Positions 17,545 to 25,842 of a stretch of 64,000 nt of DNA are shown in pieces. The DNA is from JAUYIV01 sp040882645 (GTDB lineage Bacteria; Actinomycetota; Acidimicrobiia; Spongiisociales; UBA11373). The DNA lies in the NCBI GenBank assembly GCA_040882645.1, contig JBBEAX010000038.1, forward strand, positions 1-64,000, in the 5' to 3' direction. The translations under genes were made by a program, and so were the position numbers. The notes under the pieces are model-generated. The model made no database searches. It was not told the DNA's origin and saw nothing but the letters and a program-made list of their open reading frames with translations. Position 1 is the stretch's first letter, and each line of letters starts with the position of its first letter.

Positions 17545-17624
17545 GGCGAAAGGCGAAAGGCCGGCCTGCGGCCGGCCGGCGAAAGGCGAAAGGCCGGCCT
17601 GCGGCCGGCCGGCGAAAGGCGAAA
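17545..17624. repeat. 33-bp tandem repeat with GGCGAAA heptamers (R5, left)
   Basis: Two full units and one partial unit with a period of 33 bp start at 17545, 17578 and 17611. Each unit has two GGCGAAA heptamers and a GC palindrome (GGCCGGCCTGCGGCCGGCC) able to form a hairpin. Because 33 is divisible by three, the repeat creates an open frame that falsely extends the YyaL gene. Confidence 0.9.
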
Positions 17625-17660
17625 CCGCAACCCTCACTCCGTCGTGCGGACACGGCGGGG

Positions 17661-17700
17661 GATTCTTGCGGGAGGCGGGCAGCGGGCAGCGGGCAGCGGA
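17661..17700. repeat. Junction motif and GCGGGCA array (R5, right)
   Basis: GATTCTTGCGGGAGGCGG at 17661-17678 is the same junction seen at 33036 and, inverted, at 24227. It leads into four in-phase 7-mers at 17668-17695 (GCGGGAG then three GCGGGCA). The remaining gap between 17508 and 17920 holds this array, the 33-bp repeat and the sigma-factor leader; no further gene is seen there. Confidence 0.8.
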
Positions 17701-17809
17701 TTTCGCGATCTCGGGTTCGGGGAAACGCGAAAATGGGGGATTTTCCCGACGGATTGGGGGGTTCACAAGACCGGCGCACTGTGACATAGTGAGCGAGAGT
17801 TCCAGCTTG

Positions 17810-17867
17810 TGAAATAGTTCACGAGCGCCCTCCGTTCCGGCCCGCTTCGAGCCGGAAGACTATTTCA
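17810..17867 (+). promoter_or_regulatory. Nested inverted repeats in the leader of the sigma-factor gene
   Basis: TGAAATAGT at 17810-17818 is matched by ACTATTTCA at 17859-17867. Inside it, TTCCGGC at 17835-17841 pairs with GCCGGAA at 17851-17857. The first half also contains GTGAA-ATAG-TTCAC. The structure ends two bases before an alternative ATG at 17870. It could be an operator or an RNA hairpin controlling the sigma gene; which of these cannot be told. Confidence 0.5.
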
Positions 17868-17920
17868 GGATGACGACGCGGGGCCCGTTCAACGGCCCCC
17901 ACCGAGAGGACACGAAACGA

Positions 17921-18886
<966 letters not shown>

Positions 18887-18902
18887 GTCGGCCGGCCCCC
18901 CG

Positions 18903-18935
18903 CCCCCCCCCCCCCCAAAACCAAANNNNNNNNNN
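18903..18935. other. Poly-C run and assembly gap
   Basis: Fourteen C in a row (18903-18916) and an A-rich stub lead into ten N (18926-18935), a conventional scaffold gap of unknown size. The poly-C is probably a low-quality contig end. Order and orientation of the sequence on the two sides depend on the scaffolding, and a repeat element has probably been collapsed here. Confidence 0.95.
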
Positions 18936-19013
18936 GGCCTCCGGCCGACCGACCCGCGATACGCAAGAAGGTCGGCTGGCCTCCGGCCGACCTCCCGCGA
19001 TAAGCAAGAACCG
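18936..19013. repeat. Tandem repeat of about 42 bp after the gap (R6, left)
   Basis: Two diverged units start at 18936 and 18978. Each has GGCCTCCGGCCGACC, a self-complementary GC motif, then CCGCGATAMGCAAGAA, which joins a GCGATAC heptamer to the CAAGAA junction used by other elements. The repeat lies directly against the N gap, so copy number is uncertain. Confidence 0.75.
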
Positions 19014-19073
19014 CGGCTCTGGTTCGAGCGCCTCGCCGATGGCCTGGGTCTTCCCGTGGTGGCGCCGCTCGGC

Positions 19074-19160
19074 GCGATACGCGATACGACCGAAAGTGTC
19101 CGTCGAGGCCCAACAGTTCTGTCGTATCGCGTATCGCGTATCGCGTATCGCGAATCGCGG
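19074..19160. repeat. Inverted heptamer element, GCGATAC family (R6, right)
   Basis: The left arm at 19074-19090 (two GCGATAC then GAC) pairs with the right arm at 19121-19160 (GTC then several GTATCGC units). The core begins CGAAAGTG and ends AGTTCT; the junction GTTCTGTCGTATCGCG is the same as at 40183-40198. Together with the preceding repeat this fills most of the 338-bp interval 18887-19224, where no gene is seen. Confidence 0.85.
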
Positions 19161-19224
19161 CCTCGCCGAACTCACCGCATCCGCGCCCCACTAGCCTCAG
19201 TCCTGACCGATCGAGGAGCGTTCG

Positions 19225-19608
19225 ATGAAACTCGGAGCACTCGTGGGTGGCTCGGCAACGGTGATCGGAAGCGAGGCGACGATCGGCGATGCCGCCGAGG
19301 CGCTCGTCGAGGCGGGCGTGGGCAGCCTCGGAGTCATCGTCGATAGGGCGCTCGTCGGAATCATCACGGAGCGAGACCTGGTGCGCGCCGTCGCGGAGGG
19401 GGCCGACACCGAGACCGACACGGTCGCCGAGTGGATGGCCGAAGCGCCCGACACGTTCTCGCCCGATGTCGAGGTCGAAGAGGCGGCTCGTTGGCTGCTC
19501 GAGGTCGGCTATCGCCACATGCCGGTGATGGAAGACGGCGAATTGCTCGGGATCGTCAGCATCCGGGACATTCTGTGGGCGATTCTGGGTGAGCCCCCCA
19601 ACAGCTGA
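19225..19608 (+). CDS. CBS-domain pair protein
   Basis: A 127-residue cytosolic protein that consists only of two CBS motifs (about 1-60 and 65-125), visible as LVGIITERDLVRAV and HMPVMEDGELLGIVSIRDI. Such stand-alone Bateman modules bind adenine nucleotides and act as energy or redox sensors on partner proteins. The partner is not evident. GAGGAG at 19211-19216 precedes the ATG. It ends 21 bp from the convergent gene, a gap too short for a repeat element. Confidence 0.88.
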   Translation: MKLGALVGGSATVIGSEATIGDAAEALVEAGVGSLGVIVDRALVGIITERDLVRAVAEGADTETDTVAEWMAEAPDTFSPDVEVEEAARWLLEVGYRHMPVMEDGELLGIVSIRDILWAILGEPPNS

Positions 19609-19629
19609 GCCCATTCCTGCGGCCCCACC

Positions 19630-20004
19630 TCACAGGACGGTCGTCAACCTCCGATTGATGGCGTCCATGACAGCCCTGGCCGCCGCCAGTCGGTCGTCGA
19701 CTTCTCCCTGGACCGCGCTACCGACCAGGATCTCTTCAGGCCCGTAGCGAACCTGCGCGAGTGCGATCCGTGCGGCCCCCAGGTCGGTGGTGGCGAGGGC
19801 GAGGAGTTCGAGGCTGGGCGCCTTGTCGGCGAGGTGGGTCACTGCGTCGAGGGTTGCTTCACCGGCCAGGCGGGGCCGGCTGGCGGCCGAACCCACCGCC
19901 TGACCATGCCAATCACGATCGGCCCAGGAAAGGGTCACCGTGACGCGGGTGTCCTCACCGTCGGTGTCATCTTCGATGGAGACGATGATCGGTCGAGTGG
20001 CCAC
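19630..20004 (-). CDS. Unknown protein, paralogue of the adjacent upstream gene
   Basis: A 124-residue protein starting at GTG 20004. It shares with the gene at 20035-20442 a beta-rich N-terminus (VTVTLSW), a glycine and Arg-Pro-Arg-Leu element (SRPRLAGEATLDAV), a hydrophobic strand pair, and the C-terminal motif A-x-x-DA-[IV]-NRR. The pair probably arose by tandem duplication. The order of strands and helices resembles small alpha/beta regulatory domains, but I cannot name the family. Confidence 0.6.
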   Translation of the reverse strand: MATRPIIVSIEDDTDGEDTRVTVTLSWADRDWHGQAVGSAASRPRLAGEATLDAVTHLADKAPSLELLALATTDLGAARIALAQVRYGPEEILVGSAVQGEVDDRLAAARAVMDAINRRLTTVL

Positions 20005-20034
20005 TGCATCGGAGAGTAGCGAGGACCCCTGCGC

Positions 20035-20442
20035 TCAGACGTGATGCAGAATGCGTCGATTCACTGCGTCGAGAGTCGCCTTGGCGAAGGCCACCTGCCG
20101 GTTGTCCTCATCGACCACGGCGGTTCCCACCAGGGGGCGGCTGCCTTCGGGGTCGTGGACGATGACCAGCGCGATATCGGAGCCCCCCGACCGGGTGGTC
20201 GAGGCGTCTACGAGGCGGAACTCGAAATCGTCGATCAACTCGACGGCCCGCAGCGTCGCAGCGGCGACCAGGCGAGGACGGATCCCGGCGGCGGGATCAC
20301 CGGCCGATTCGCCGACGTGGTCATCGCCATCCCAATGAAGGATCACCTGCACTTCGGCACGGTGCTCCTCGGTCTTCTCGTCGATACGGACGAGAGAGAT
20401 TCGGGCGGTTTCGGTCCGCAGGGTGGTTACGGAAGCGGTCAT
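20035..20442 (-). CDS. Unknown protein, paralogue of the downstream gene
   Basis: A 135-residue protein. Shared features with its neighbour are VQVILHWDG, IRPRLVAAATLRAV, a central VIVHD strand, LVGTAVV and the closing ATLDAVNRRIL. ATG at 20442. The two genes are 30 bp apart on the same strand and are likely co-transcribed. Conserved Arg-Pro-Arg-Leu and Asn-Arg-Arg may mark a binding site. Function unknown. Confidence 0.6.
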   Translation of the reverse strand: MTASVTTLRTETARISLVRIDEKTEEHRAEVQVILHWDGDDHVGESAGDPAAGIRPRLVAAATLRAVELIDDFEFRLVDASTTRSGGSDIALVIVHDPEGSRPLVGTAVVDEDNRQVAFAKATLDAVNRRILHHV

Positions 20443-20486
20443 ATGCCGGTTTTTCGGCAGATTTCGCGACCTGGTTTAGCGAAAGT

Positions 20487-20665
20487 GTCCGGGCGGCCGG
20501 GCGGCCTCCGGCCGCCTTGTCGCCGCCTGAGGCCGGCCTCCGGCCGGCCACGCCTCCAGTCTCCAGTCTCCAGCCTTCCGCCTTCCGCAAGAGAAGCACC
20601 GCATGGTCAATCATCGACAGAGTCTGGCGGTCAGCGGTCAGCGGTCAGCGGTTCGGCGGTCGGCG
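20487..20665. repeat. Compound heptamer element with several unit families (R7)
   Basis: GC-rich hairpins (GGCGGCCTCCGGCCGCC type at about 20490-20550) are followed by CCAGTCT units (20556-20569), two CCTTCCG units (20574-20587) and the junction CAAGAGAAG. After about 35 bp come three perfect GGTCAGC units (20629-20649) and a decayed tail. The two sides use different unit families, so this may be two elements fused or one that has been rewritten. Confidence 0.75.
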
Positions 20666-20691
20666 GGCCTTCTCCGACTATCGACCTTCGC

Positions 20692-23049
20692 CTATGGATT
20701 GACCGGTATCCAGACGAGAACTGGTGAATCCACGACGATGTCCGTCTTCTCCAGGCCTATCTTGAGGGTTTCGATGTCCTCGACGGCCTTGCGCCAGCGT
20801 TGAGTTATCTCGGCGAACTCTTCGTCGAGGTCGGCCTCCAGCTCGTCGACATCGGCCACCTCTTTGGCGGCTTTGGCCTCGGCCGAGCCGAGCCGTTGCT
20901 CGGCCTTCCGGGTCATCGAACGCTTCGACGTAGCCGTCGACAGGGAGGTGGTCCTCCTCTGCCCGAGGAGGACTCCGATCACGGTGCCTGCCCCCGACAT
21001 GACCTCTTCCTGCTTGCGGGTCTCTACGTCGAGGCGGGCATCTTCGACCTTGCGGTAGGCGGTCTCGATTTCATCGCGCGCCCGATCGATCCGGGCGGCG
21101 TAGCGATCGCGCATCTTGGCCACTTCTGCGTCGACCTCTTCCTCCGCGGCTACCGCGCATCTCTGGGCGAACTCGTCCCGAGACTCCCCGACACGGCCGA
21201 ACAGCTTCAGGGCGGTGTTGCGGAACACCTCCACCGACCGGTTGCGATGCAGGTGGGCCTGAATCGCTGCCTTCGCTGCCGAGAAGTACTTGGCGTCATC
21301 GATCGGGGCGTCGCCGACGAGATACTCCGCTCCGCGGGGGGCCTCGTCGACGAAGTCACGGTCGTCGTGGTCCACCGCGGTCACCGCCTCGGGATCGAAC
21401 GGTGTCACCAGCGGGTAGTAGACCGCCTCCCACTCCTCGTCGTGGTCGACCGCCGCCTTCGTGTCGTCGAAGGTGAGATGTACCCGGACCGCGAGAGCCG
21501 GTTCAAGACGGTTCGCTCCCGGGTGAGCCCCGACATCCCGTGCCCAGGTCGCGGCGGGATCGAGATGCTTGGCGGGGATGCCCGACGCCACCTTCGGAGC
21601 CATCGGGGTGCTGTCGGACGATTGCTGTGGAGTCGCCGGCGGAGACGAGTCGCTGCGGCGCGCATCGTCGCCCACAAGGCGAGTGACCTCGTCACGGGTC
21701 AGGGGACCCCGCAAGTACGACATCGCCCACCTGGTGGTGAACACCGTCGGCTTCGAGCCCTTGGTGGTGTGGAGCAAGAACTGCCGCTTGCCCAGGCCAG
21801 TGATTATCCGATCGAGCGTGGCGACATCGGCGTCGCCGCTGGCGGTCTGCAGCGCCTCGAGGATGCGGGCCTTGTCCCGTTCGGTCTGCAGTCGCCCGAT
21901 CAGCCAAGTGCCGGCGTTCGACATCGCCTTGTAGTCGAGATCGATCGGGTTCTGGGTCGAGAGGAGCATGCCGATCCCGAAGGCGCGGGCCTGCTTCATG
22001 AGGGTGAGGATCGGCTTCTTTGCCGGGGGCATGGCGCTGGGGGGGACGAACCCGACCACCTCGTCCATGTAGACGATTGCCCGTAGGTCGCTCGAACCCG
22101 GTTGCGACCGCATCCAGGTGACCAGTCGGCCGAGAACAGTGGTGACGACGAACTGGCGCTCCTCGTCGGACAGGTGGGCGAGGTAGATGATCGATGCCTG
22201 CGGCTTTCCATCTTCCGACCAGAGCAACCTCGCGGGGTCGAGCGGGGGGCCGGCCCGCCACTCGGCAAACGACGGCGAGGCCACCAGCGTGTTCAGTCGC
22301 ATCGCCAATGCCAGCCGGTCCTTCTCGGGAAAGAACGTGTCGATCTCGAACACCCCCAGTTTTCGCATCGGGGGGCGGTGCACCCGGGCGATGAGGTCTT
22401 CGATGGCGAGGTCGTCGCCGTCGCGCCAAGCCTGCTCGACGATGTTCGAAACCAGGATGTGCTCGCGCCCGGACAGTGGGTCGGCGGTGACTCCTACGAG
22501 TGCGAGCATTCCCGAGACGAGGCCCTCGATCTCGTCGCGGGCGGTCTCGGCTTCTTCATCCCAGTCGATCTGCGGCGCGGCAAGCGACCCCAGCACGTTT
22601 ATGGGTACCCCCGCCGTGGAGCCGGGGGTGTAGATGGTGAAACCGGCCGCGGCGCGCAGATCGGCGATGTCCGCGCCCCCCAGGTCCCACGACTCCAAGC
22701 CCTCCTTCCAGAGGGTTGCGGTCTTCTCGGCCAGAGCTTCGACTGCGATCCCCGAACGCTCCGCTTCGGCGGGGTCTACCCACGGGGCGAAGTCGGCGGG
22801 GGCGAGGTTGGGAAACGTGAGCAGGAGGTTCGTCATGTCGCCCTTGGGGTCCAGTATGAGGGCGGGGATCCCTGCACGCAGCGCTTCTTCGAGGTAGATG
22901 ATCCCGAGTCCGGTCTTCCCCGAGCCGGTCATCCCCACGATGACGCCATGGGTGGTCAGGTCGCCGGGAGCGTACGCAGTGACTTCACCGGTTCGATCGC
23001 CTGACGCCGGATCGATGTGCCCACCGATGTGAAACTTGCTGCTTGCCAT
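20692..23049 (-). CDS. HerA/FtsK-type ATPase with C-terminal coiled coil
   Basis: A 785-residue ATPase related to helicase HerA and DUF87/DUF853 proteins. The N-terminal beta-barrel start (FHIGGHIDP, APGDLTTHGVIVGMTGSGKT) includes Walker A at about residues 38-45; Walker B is AIVYMDEVVGF near 315, followed by sensor-like STQNPIDLDYKAMSN. The last 250 residues are charged and heptad-rich (long Glu/Arg helices), probably a coiled coil, and the end is VWIPVNP. No NurA nuclease or membrane segment is nearby, so a DNA-pumping or stress role is open. ATG 23049 is chosen because the MASSKFHIGGH start matches the usual family N-terminus. Confidence 0.85.
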   Translation of the reverse strand: MASSKFHIGGHIDPASGDRTGEVTAYAPGDLTTHGVIVGMTGSGKTGLGIIYLEEALRAGIPALILDPKGDMTNLLLTFPNLAPADFAPWVDPAEAERSGIAVEALAEKTATLWKEGLESWDLGGADIADLRAAAGFTIYTPGSTAGVPINVLGSLAAPQIDWDEEAETARDEIEGLVSGMLALVGVTADPLSGREHILVSNIVEQAWRDGDDLAIEDLIARVHRPPMRKLGVFEIDTFFPEKDRLALAMRLNTLVASPSFAEWRAGPPLDPARLLWSEDGKPQASIIYLAHLSDEERQFVVTTVLGRLVTWMRSQPGSSDLRAIVYMDEVVGFVPPSAMPPAKKPILTLMKQARAFGIGMLLSTQNPIDLDYKAMSNAGTWLIGRLQTERDKARILEALQTASGDADVATLDRIITGLGKRQFLLHTTKGSKPTVFTTRWAMSYLRGPLTRDEVTRLVGDDARRSDSSPPATPQQSSDSTPMAPKVASGIPAKHLDPAATWARDVGAHPGANRLEPALAVRVHLTFDDTKAAVDHDEEWEAVYYPLVTPFDPEAVTAVDHDDRDFVDEAPRGAEYLVGDAPIDDAKYFSAAKAAIQAHLHRNRSVEVFRNTALKLFGRVGESRDEFAQRCAVAAEEEVDAEVAKMRDRYAARIDRARDEIETAYRKVEDARLDVETRKQEEVMSGAGTVIGVLLGQRRTTSLSTATSKRSMTRKAEQRLGSAEAKAAKEVADVDELEADLDEEFAEITQRWRKAVEDIETLKIGLEKTDIVVDSPVLVWIPVNP

Positions 23050-23135
23050 GGCGCAAGTGTAAGGAGCGGGGGTTGCCCCATTCCCGACGGTCTTCTTCCG
23101 GGGACTCTCCCGACCCGCGACTAGCCTCGGCCGGT

Positions 23136-23486
23136 ATGCGACGACTTCCCGCGATTGCCCTGGTGATAGTGGCCGCGGCGTGCGGGGGTGACGCCGGTTC
23201 GACTCCACTCGAGATCGAGTCGACCGTGGGCTACGCGGTGATCGTGGAACAGGTGGGCGAGCAGATCTCGATCGGGCTGAACTCCGATCGAGACGCCACC
23301 GCGGGCCAGGCCTACGACGTGACCCAGGCCATCTGGCGGGTCGGAGACGGACCGTGGAACGAGCCCCCGGCCACCTGCGTCGGCCGAGGTCAACGAGTCG
23401 AGCTCGGTGTCACCATGGTCGAGAACGAGACGCGCCCCGGGCTGTTGATGGAACGGGTCGTATGGCTGGTCTGCCTGGCACCTTGA
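23136..23486 (+). CDS. Small lipoprotein
   Basis: A 116-residue predicted lipoprotein. The signal ends VIVAAACGGD with the modified Cys near residue 16. The mature part is short, has two further cysteines (ATCVGRG and WLVCLAP) likely to form a disulfide, and ends at a hydrophobic strand. ATG at 23136; upstream in-frame codons would remove the signal peptide. The TGA overlaps the first base pairs of a heptamer array. Function unknown. Confidence 0.65.
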   Translation: MRRLPAIALVIVAAACGGDAGSTPLEIESTVGYAVIVEQVGEQISIGLNSDRDATAGQAYDVTQAIWRVGDGPWNEPPATCVGRGQRVELGVTMVENETRPGLLMERVVWLVCLAP

Positions 23487-23622
23487 GTCGCCAGTCGCCA
23501 GTCGCCAGTCTCCAGCCACCAGCCACCAGCCACCAGTCGCCAGTCGCCAGTCTCCAGTCAAGCCAGTCTCCAGTCGCTTCGTCTTTGTCTTCCTGGGGAC
23601 TGGGGACTGGTGACTGGCGACT
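23485..23622. repeat. Inverted heptamer element, CCAGTCG family (R8)
   Basis: Ten in-phase 7-mers at 23491-23560 (CCAGTCG, CCAGTCT, CCAGCCA, CCAGTCA types) form the left arm. The right arm at 23593-23622 has the complementary CTGGGGA, CTGGTGA and CTGGCGA units. The core ends GTCTTCCTGG, similar to the core ends of R3 and R10. The element bridges convergent genes and includes both stop codons at its edges. Confidence 0.9.
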
Positions 23623-24166
23623 ACTCCGCTGGCACTCTTCGCTTGATCTCGGCGACGGCGGCTTCGACGTGCTCGGTGGAGGTGATCAAGTCGGTGTCGG
23701 CACCCAGCTGTTCGCCGATCATCTCGACCATGTGAGCCCAACGCACCCCAACGACCACGACCGGTTTGGGTAGGCCCCCGCTGAATCGAGCGACGTAGGC
23801 GAGGTTCCACGCGAGGACCAGTTCGGCGAGGGTGCCGAGGCTGCCGGGAAGGGTGATGCTTCCCGACGACACATTGGTCAGTTCGTGGATTCGTTCCACG
23901 AGGTGAGCCGCCTGGGATTCCTCGCTCACGAACGGGTTGGCTCCGGGCCGGTCCGGAAAGACTTGCGGGGCGGTGACGCCCAGTACCCGTCCGCCCACCT
24001 CGTGGGCGCCGCGCGATACCGCCTCCATCAGCCCGCCGTATCCGCCGGTTGCCACCGCGTAACCAGACTCAGCGAGCAGTCGCCCACATGCGATCCCTTG
24101 CTCATAGTCGCCGTCCCCCGGCCGCGCCGCCGAGGCCCCAAACACTGCGATCACGGTGCGGGTCAT
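23621..24166 (-). CDS. LOG family protein (TIGR00725-like)
   Basis: A 181-residue Rossmann-like protein of the LOG/lysine-decarboxylase-like group. It starts TVIAVFGASAARPGD and contains ATGGYGGLMEAVSRGAHEVGG. The usual PGGxGTxxE signature appears as PGSLGTLAEL, with Ser for the second Gly. LOG proteins cleave nucleoside 5'-monophosphates to free base and ribose phosphate, though many bacterial members have no proven substrate. ATG at 24166; a longer frame to 24379 is made of heptamer arrays. Divergent from tnaA across element R9. Confidence 0.85.
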   Translation of the reverse strand: MTRTVIAVFGASAARPGDGDYEQGIACGRLLAESGYAVATGGYGGLMEAVSRGAHEVGGRVLGVTAPQVFPDRPGANPFVSEESQAAHLVERIHELTNVSSGSITLPGSLGTLAELVLAWNLAYVARFSGGLPKPVVVVGVRWAHMVEMIGEQLGADTDLITSTEHVEAAVAEIKRRVPAE

Positions 24167-24188
24167 AAGCGGGAGGGTAATAGGGGGG

Positions 24189-24322
24189 GCCTTCCGCCTC
24201 CCGCTACCCGCCTTCCGCTCCGCCTTCCGCCTTCCGCAAGAATCGACCTGGTCCCCTCCGAGTGCGATCACCCGTTCTGTCGTATTGCGAATTGCGAATT
24301 GCGGCCGGCCTTCGGCCGGCCA
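24189..24322. repeat. Two-sided heptamer element with conserved core (R9)
   Basis: CTTCCGC-type units at about 24189-24236, the junction GCAAGAATCGACC, a conserved core, then GTTCTGTCGTATTGCG and GAATTGC units to 24304, and a GGCCGGCCTTCGGCCGGCC hairpin (24303-24321). The 46 bp at 24227-24272, read on the minus strand, match 33008-33053 at 42 positions. The two elements are therefore copies in opposite orientation. Confidence 0.85.
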
Positions 24323-24363
24323 GATCGCATTAGCGTCCTTCCCAGCAAGCAGTGAGGTCCCCC

Positions 24364-25767
24364 GTGCCCTACCGCACAATCATCGAGCCTTTTCGGATTC
24401 ACAGCGTCCAGGAGATCGCTTTCCCAACCGCAGAAGAGCGGGAGGCGGCCCTGCAGCGGGCGGGATACAACCTGTTCGGGCTTCATGCCGACGAGGTGAT
24501 CATCGATCTTCTCACCGACTCGGGCACCGGTTCGATGTCGGCGAACCAGTGGGCGGCGATGATGGTGGGCGACGAGTCCTACGCCGGGAGTCGTTCCTAT
24601 TACCGGTTCGCGGAGGAGGTAACAGGGCTCACCGGCCTTCCCGAGGTTATTCCGGTTCACCAGGGTCGCGCAGCCGAATGGATTCTGTTTTCCGTGGTCG
24701 CGGGGCCGGAGTCGGTTGTCCCGAACAACACCCATTTCGACACCACCAGAGCCAACGTGGAGTACCAGGGCGCCGAGGCTCGGGACATGGTGATCGCCGA
24801 GGGGCGTGACCCGGCGCTCGACCATCCATTCAAGGGGAACATGGACCTGGACGCCCTCGAGCGCACCATCGCCGAGGTGGGCGCCGGCCAGATTCCGCTG
24901 GTCATGGTGACGGTGACCAACAACTCGGGGGGTGGCCAGCCGGTATCTCTCGAGAACCTGAAGGGGATCCGCGAGATCTGCAGCCGGCACTCGATTCCGT
25001 TCTTCATGGACGCGGCCCGTTTCGCGGAGAACGCGTGGTTCATCAAGCTCCGGGAACCAGGGCAGTCAGAGCGAACGCCGCGTGAGATAGCCCAAGAGAT
25101 GTTCTCGCTGGTCGACGGCGTCAGCTTCAGCGCGAAGAAGGACGGCATCGCCAACATCGGTGGGTTTCTGGCAATGCGCGACGCCGACCTGGCTGCGCAA
25201 TGCCGCAACCTCCTCATCCTCACCGAAGGGTTCCCCACCTACGGCGGGCTCGCCGGACGCGATCTCGAGGCGATCGCGGTGGGCCTGCGGGAGGTACTCG
25301 ACGAGAACTATCTCCGGTACCGCATCCGCAGCACCGAGTACCTGGGGGAGAAGTGCCGGGACGGCGGGGTTCCCATCGTGTGGCCCCCCGGGGGACATGC
25401 GATCTATATCGACGCAAAGGCGCTGCTACCCCACATTCCTCCGAGCCAGTACCCGGCGCAGTCGCTGGCGGTCGAGTTGTATCGCGATGGCGGGGTCCGG
25501 GGGGTGGAGATCGGCTCGGTGATGTTCGGGGTGCCCAGTCAGGACGGCAGCGAGACGCCGGCCACCATGGAGTTGGTTCGGTTGGCGATCCCGCGGCGCA
25601 CCTATACCCAGAGCCACATCGACTACGTGGCCGAAGTCGTCCTTTCGGTCGCCAAGCGGGCGTCTTCCCTCGGTGGTTACCGGATCACCGAGCAGGCGCC
25701 GTGGCTGCGGCACTTCACCGCAAGGTTTGAACCCAGTCGCCAGTCGCCAGTCGCCAGGCTCCAGTAA
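24364..25767 (+). CDS. tnaA: Tryptophanase / tyrosine phenol-lyase family
   Basis: PLP enzyme of the beta-eliminating lyase family, 467 residues, cutting tryptophan to indole, pyruvate and ammonia or tyrosine to phenol. Features: YAGSRSYYRF near 77, GRAAEWILFS, PFFMDAARFAENAWFIK near 219, and the PLP lysine in FSAKKDGIANIGGFLAM near 260. Choosing between tryptophanase and tyrosine phenol-lyase needs alignment. GTG at 24364 follows AGTGAGG at good spacing; GTG 24352 lies in the ribosome site. The last ten residues (SRQSPVARLQ) are encoded by the left arm of element R10, so the repeat has supplied a new C-terminal tail. Indole could act as a signal; iorAB handle related aryl pyruvates. Confidence 0.88.
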   Translation: MPYRTIIEPFRIHSVQEIAFPTAEEREAALQRAGYNLFGLHADEVIIDLLTDSGTGSMSANQWAAMMVGDESYAGSRSYYRFAEEVTGLTGLPEVIPVHQGRAAEWILFSVVAGPESVVPNNTHFDTTRANVEYQGAEARDMVIAEGRDPALDHPFKGNMDLDALERTIAEVGAGQIPLVMVTVTNNSGGGQPVSLENLKGIREICSRHSIPFFMDAARFAENAWFIKLREPGQSERTPREIAQEMFSLVDGVSFSAKKDGIANIGGFLAMRDADLAAQCRNLLILTEGFPTYGGLAGRDLEAIAVGLREVLDENYLRYRIRSTEYLGEKCRDGGVPIVWPPGGHAIYIDAKALLPHIPPSQYPAQSLAVELYRDGGVRGVEIGSVMFGVPSQDGSETPATMELVRLAIPRRTYTQSHIDYVAEVVLSVAKRASSLGGYRITEQAPWLRHFTARFEPSRQSPVARLQ

Positions 25768-25835
25768 GACCAGGGAACCTCGTTCGGGGTCCCGGCCGCG
25801 TTCCTGCTGGTGACTGGTGACTGGGGGCTGGAGAC
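25733..25835. repeat. Inverted heptamer element, CCAGTCG family (R10)
   Basis: The left arm at 25733-25767 has three CCAGTCG, one CCAGGCT and CCAGTAA, whose TAA is the tnaA stop codon. The right arm at 25807-25835 has CTGGTGA and CTGGGGG units. The core of about 40 bp ends GCGTTCCTGCTGG, very like R3. It lies between convergent genes. Confidence 0.9.
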
Positions 25836-25842
25836 CGTCCGC

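Noticed and set aside
17508..17630. N-terminal extension of the YyaL family gene
   Set aside because: The extra residues are encoded by the 33-bp tandem repeat and the family N-terminus starts at 17507.
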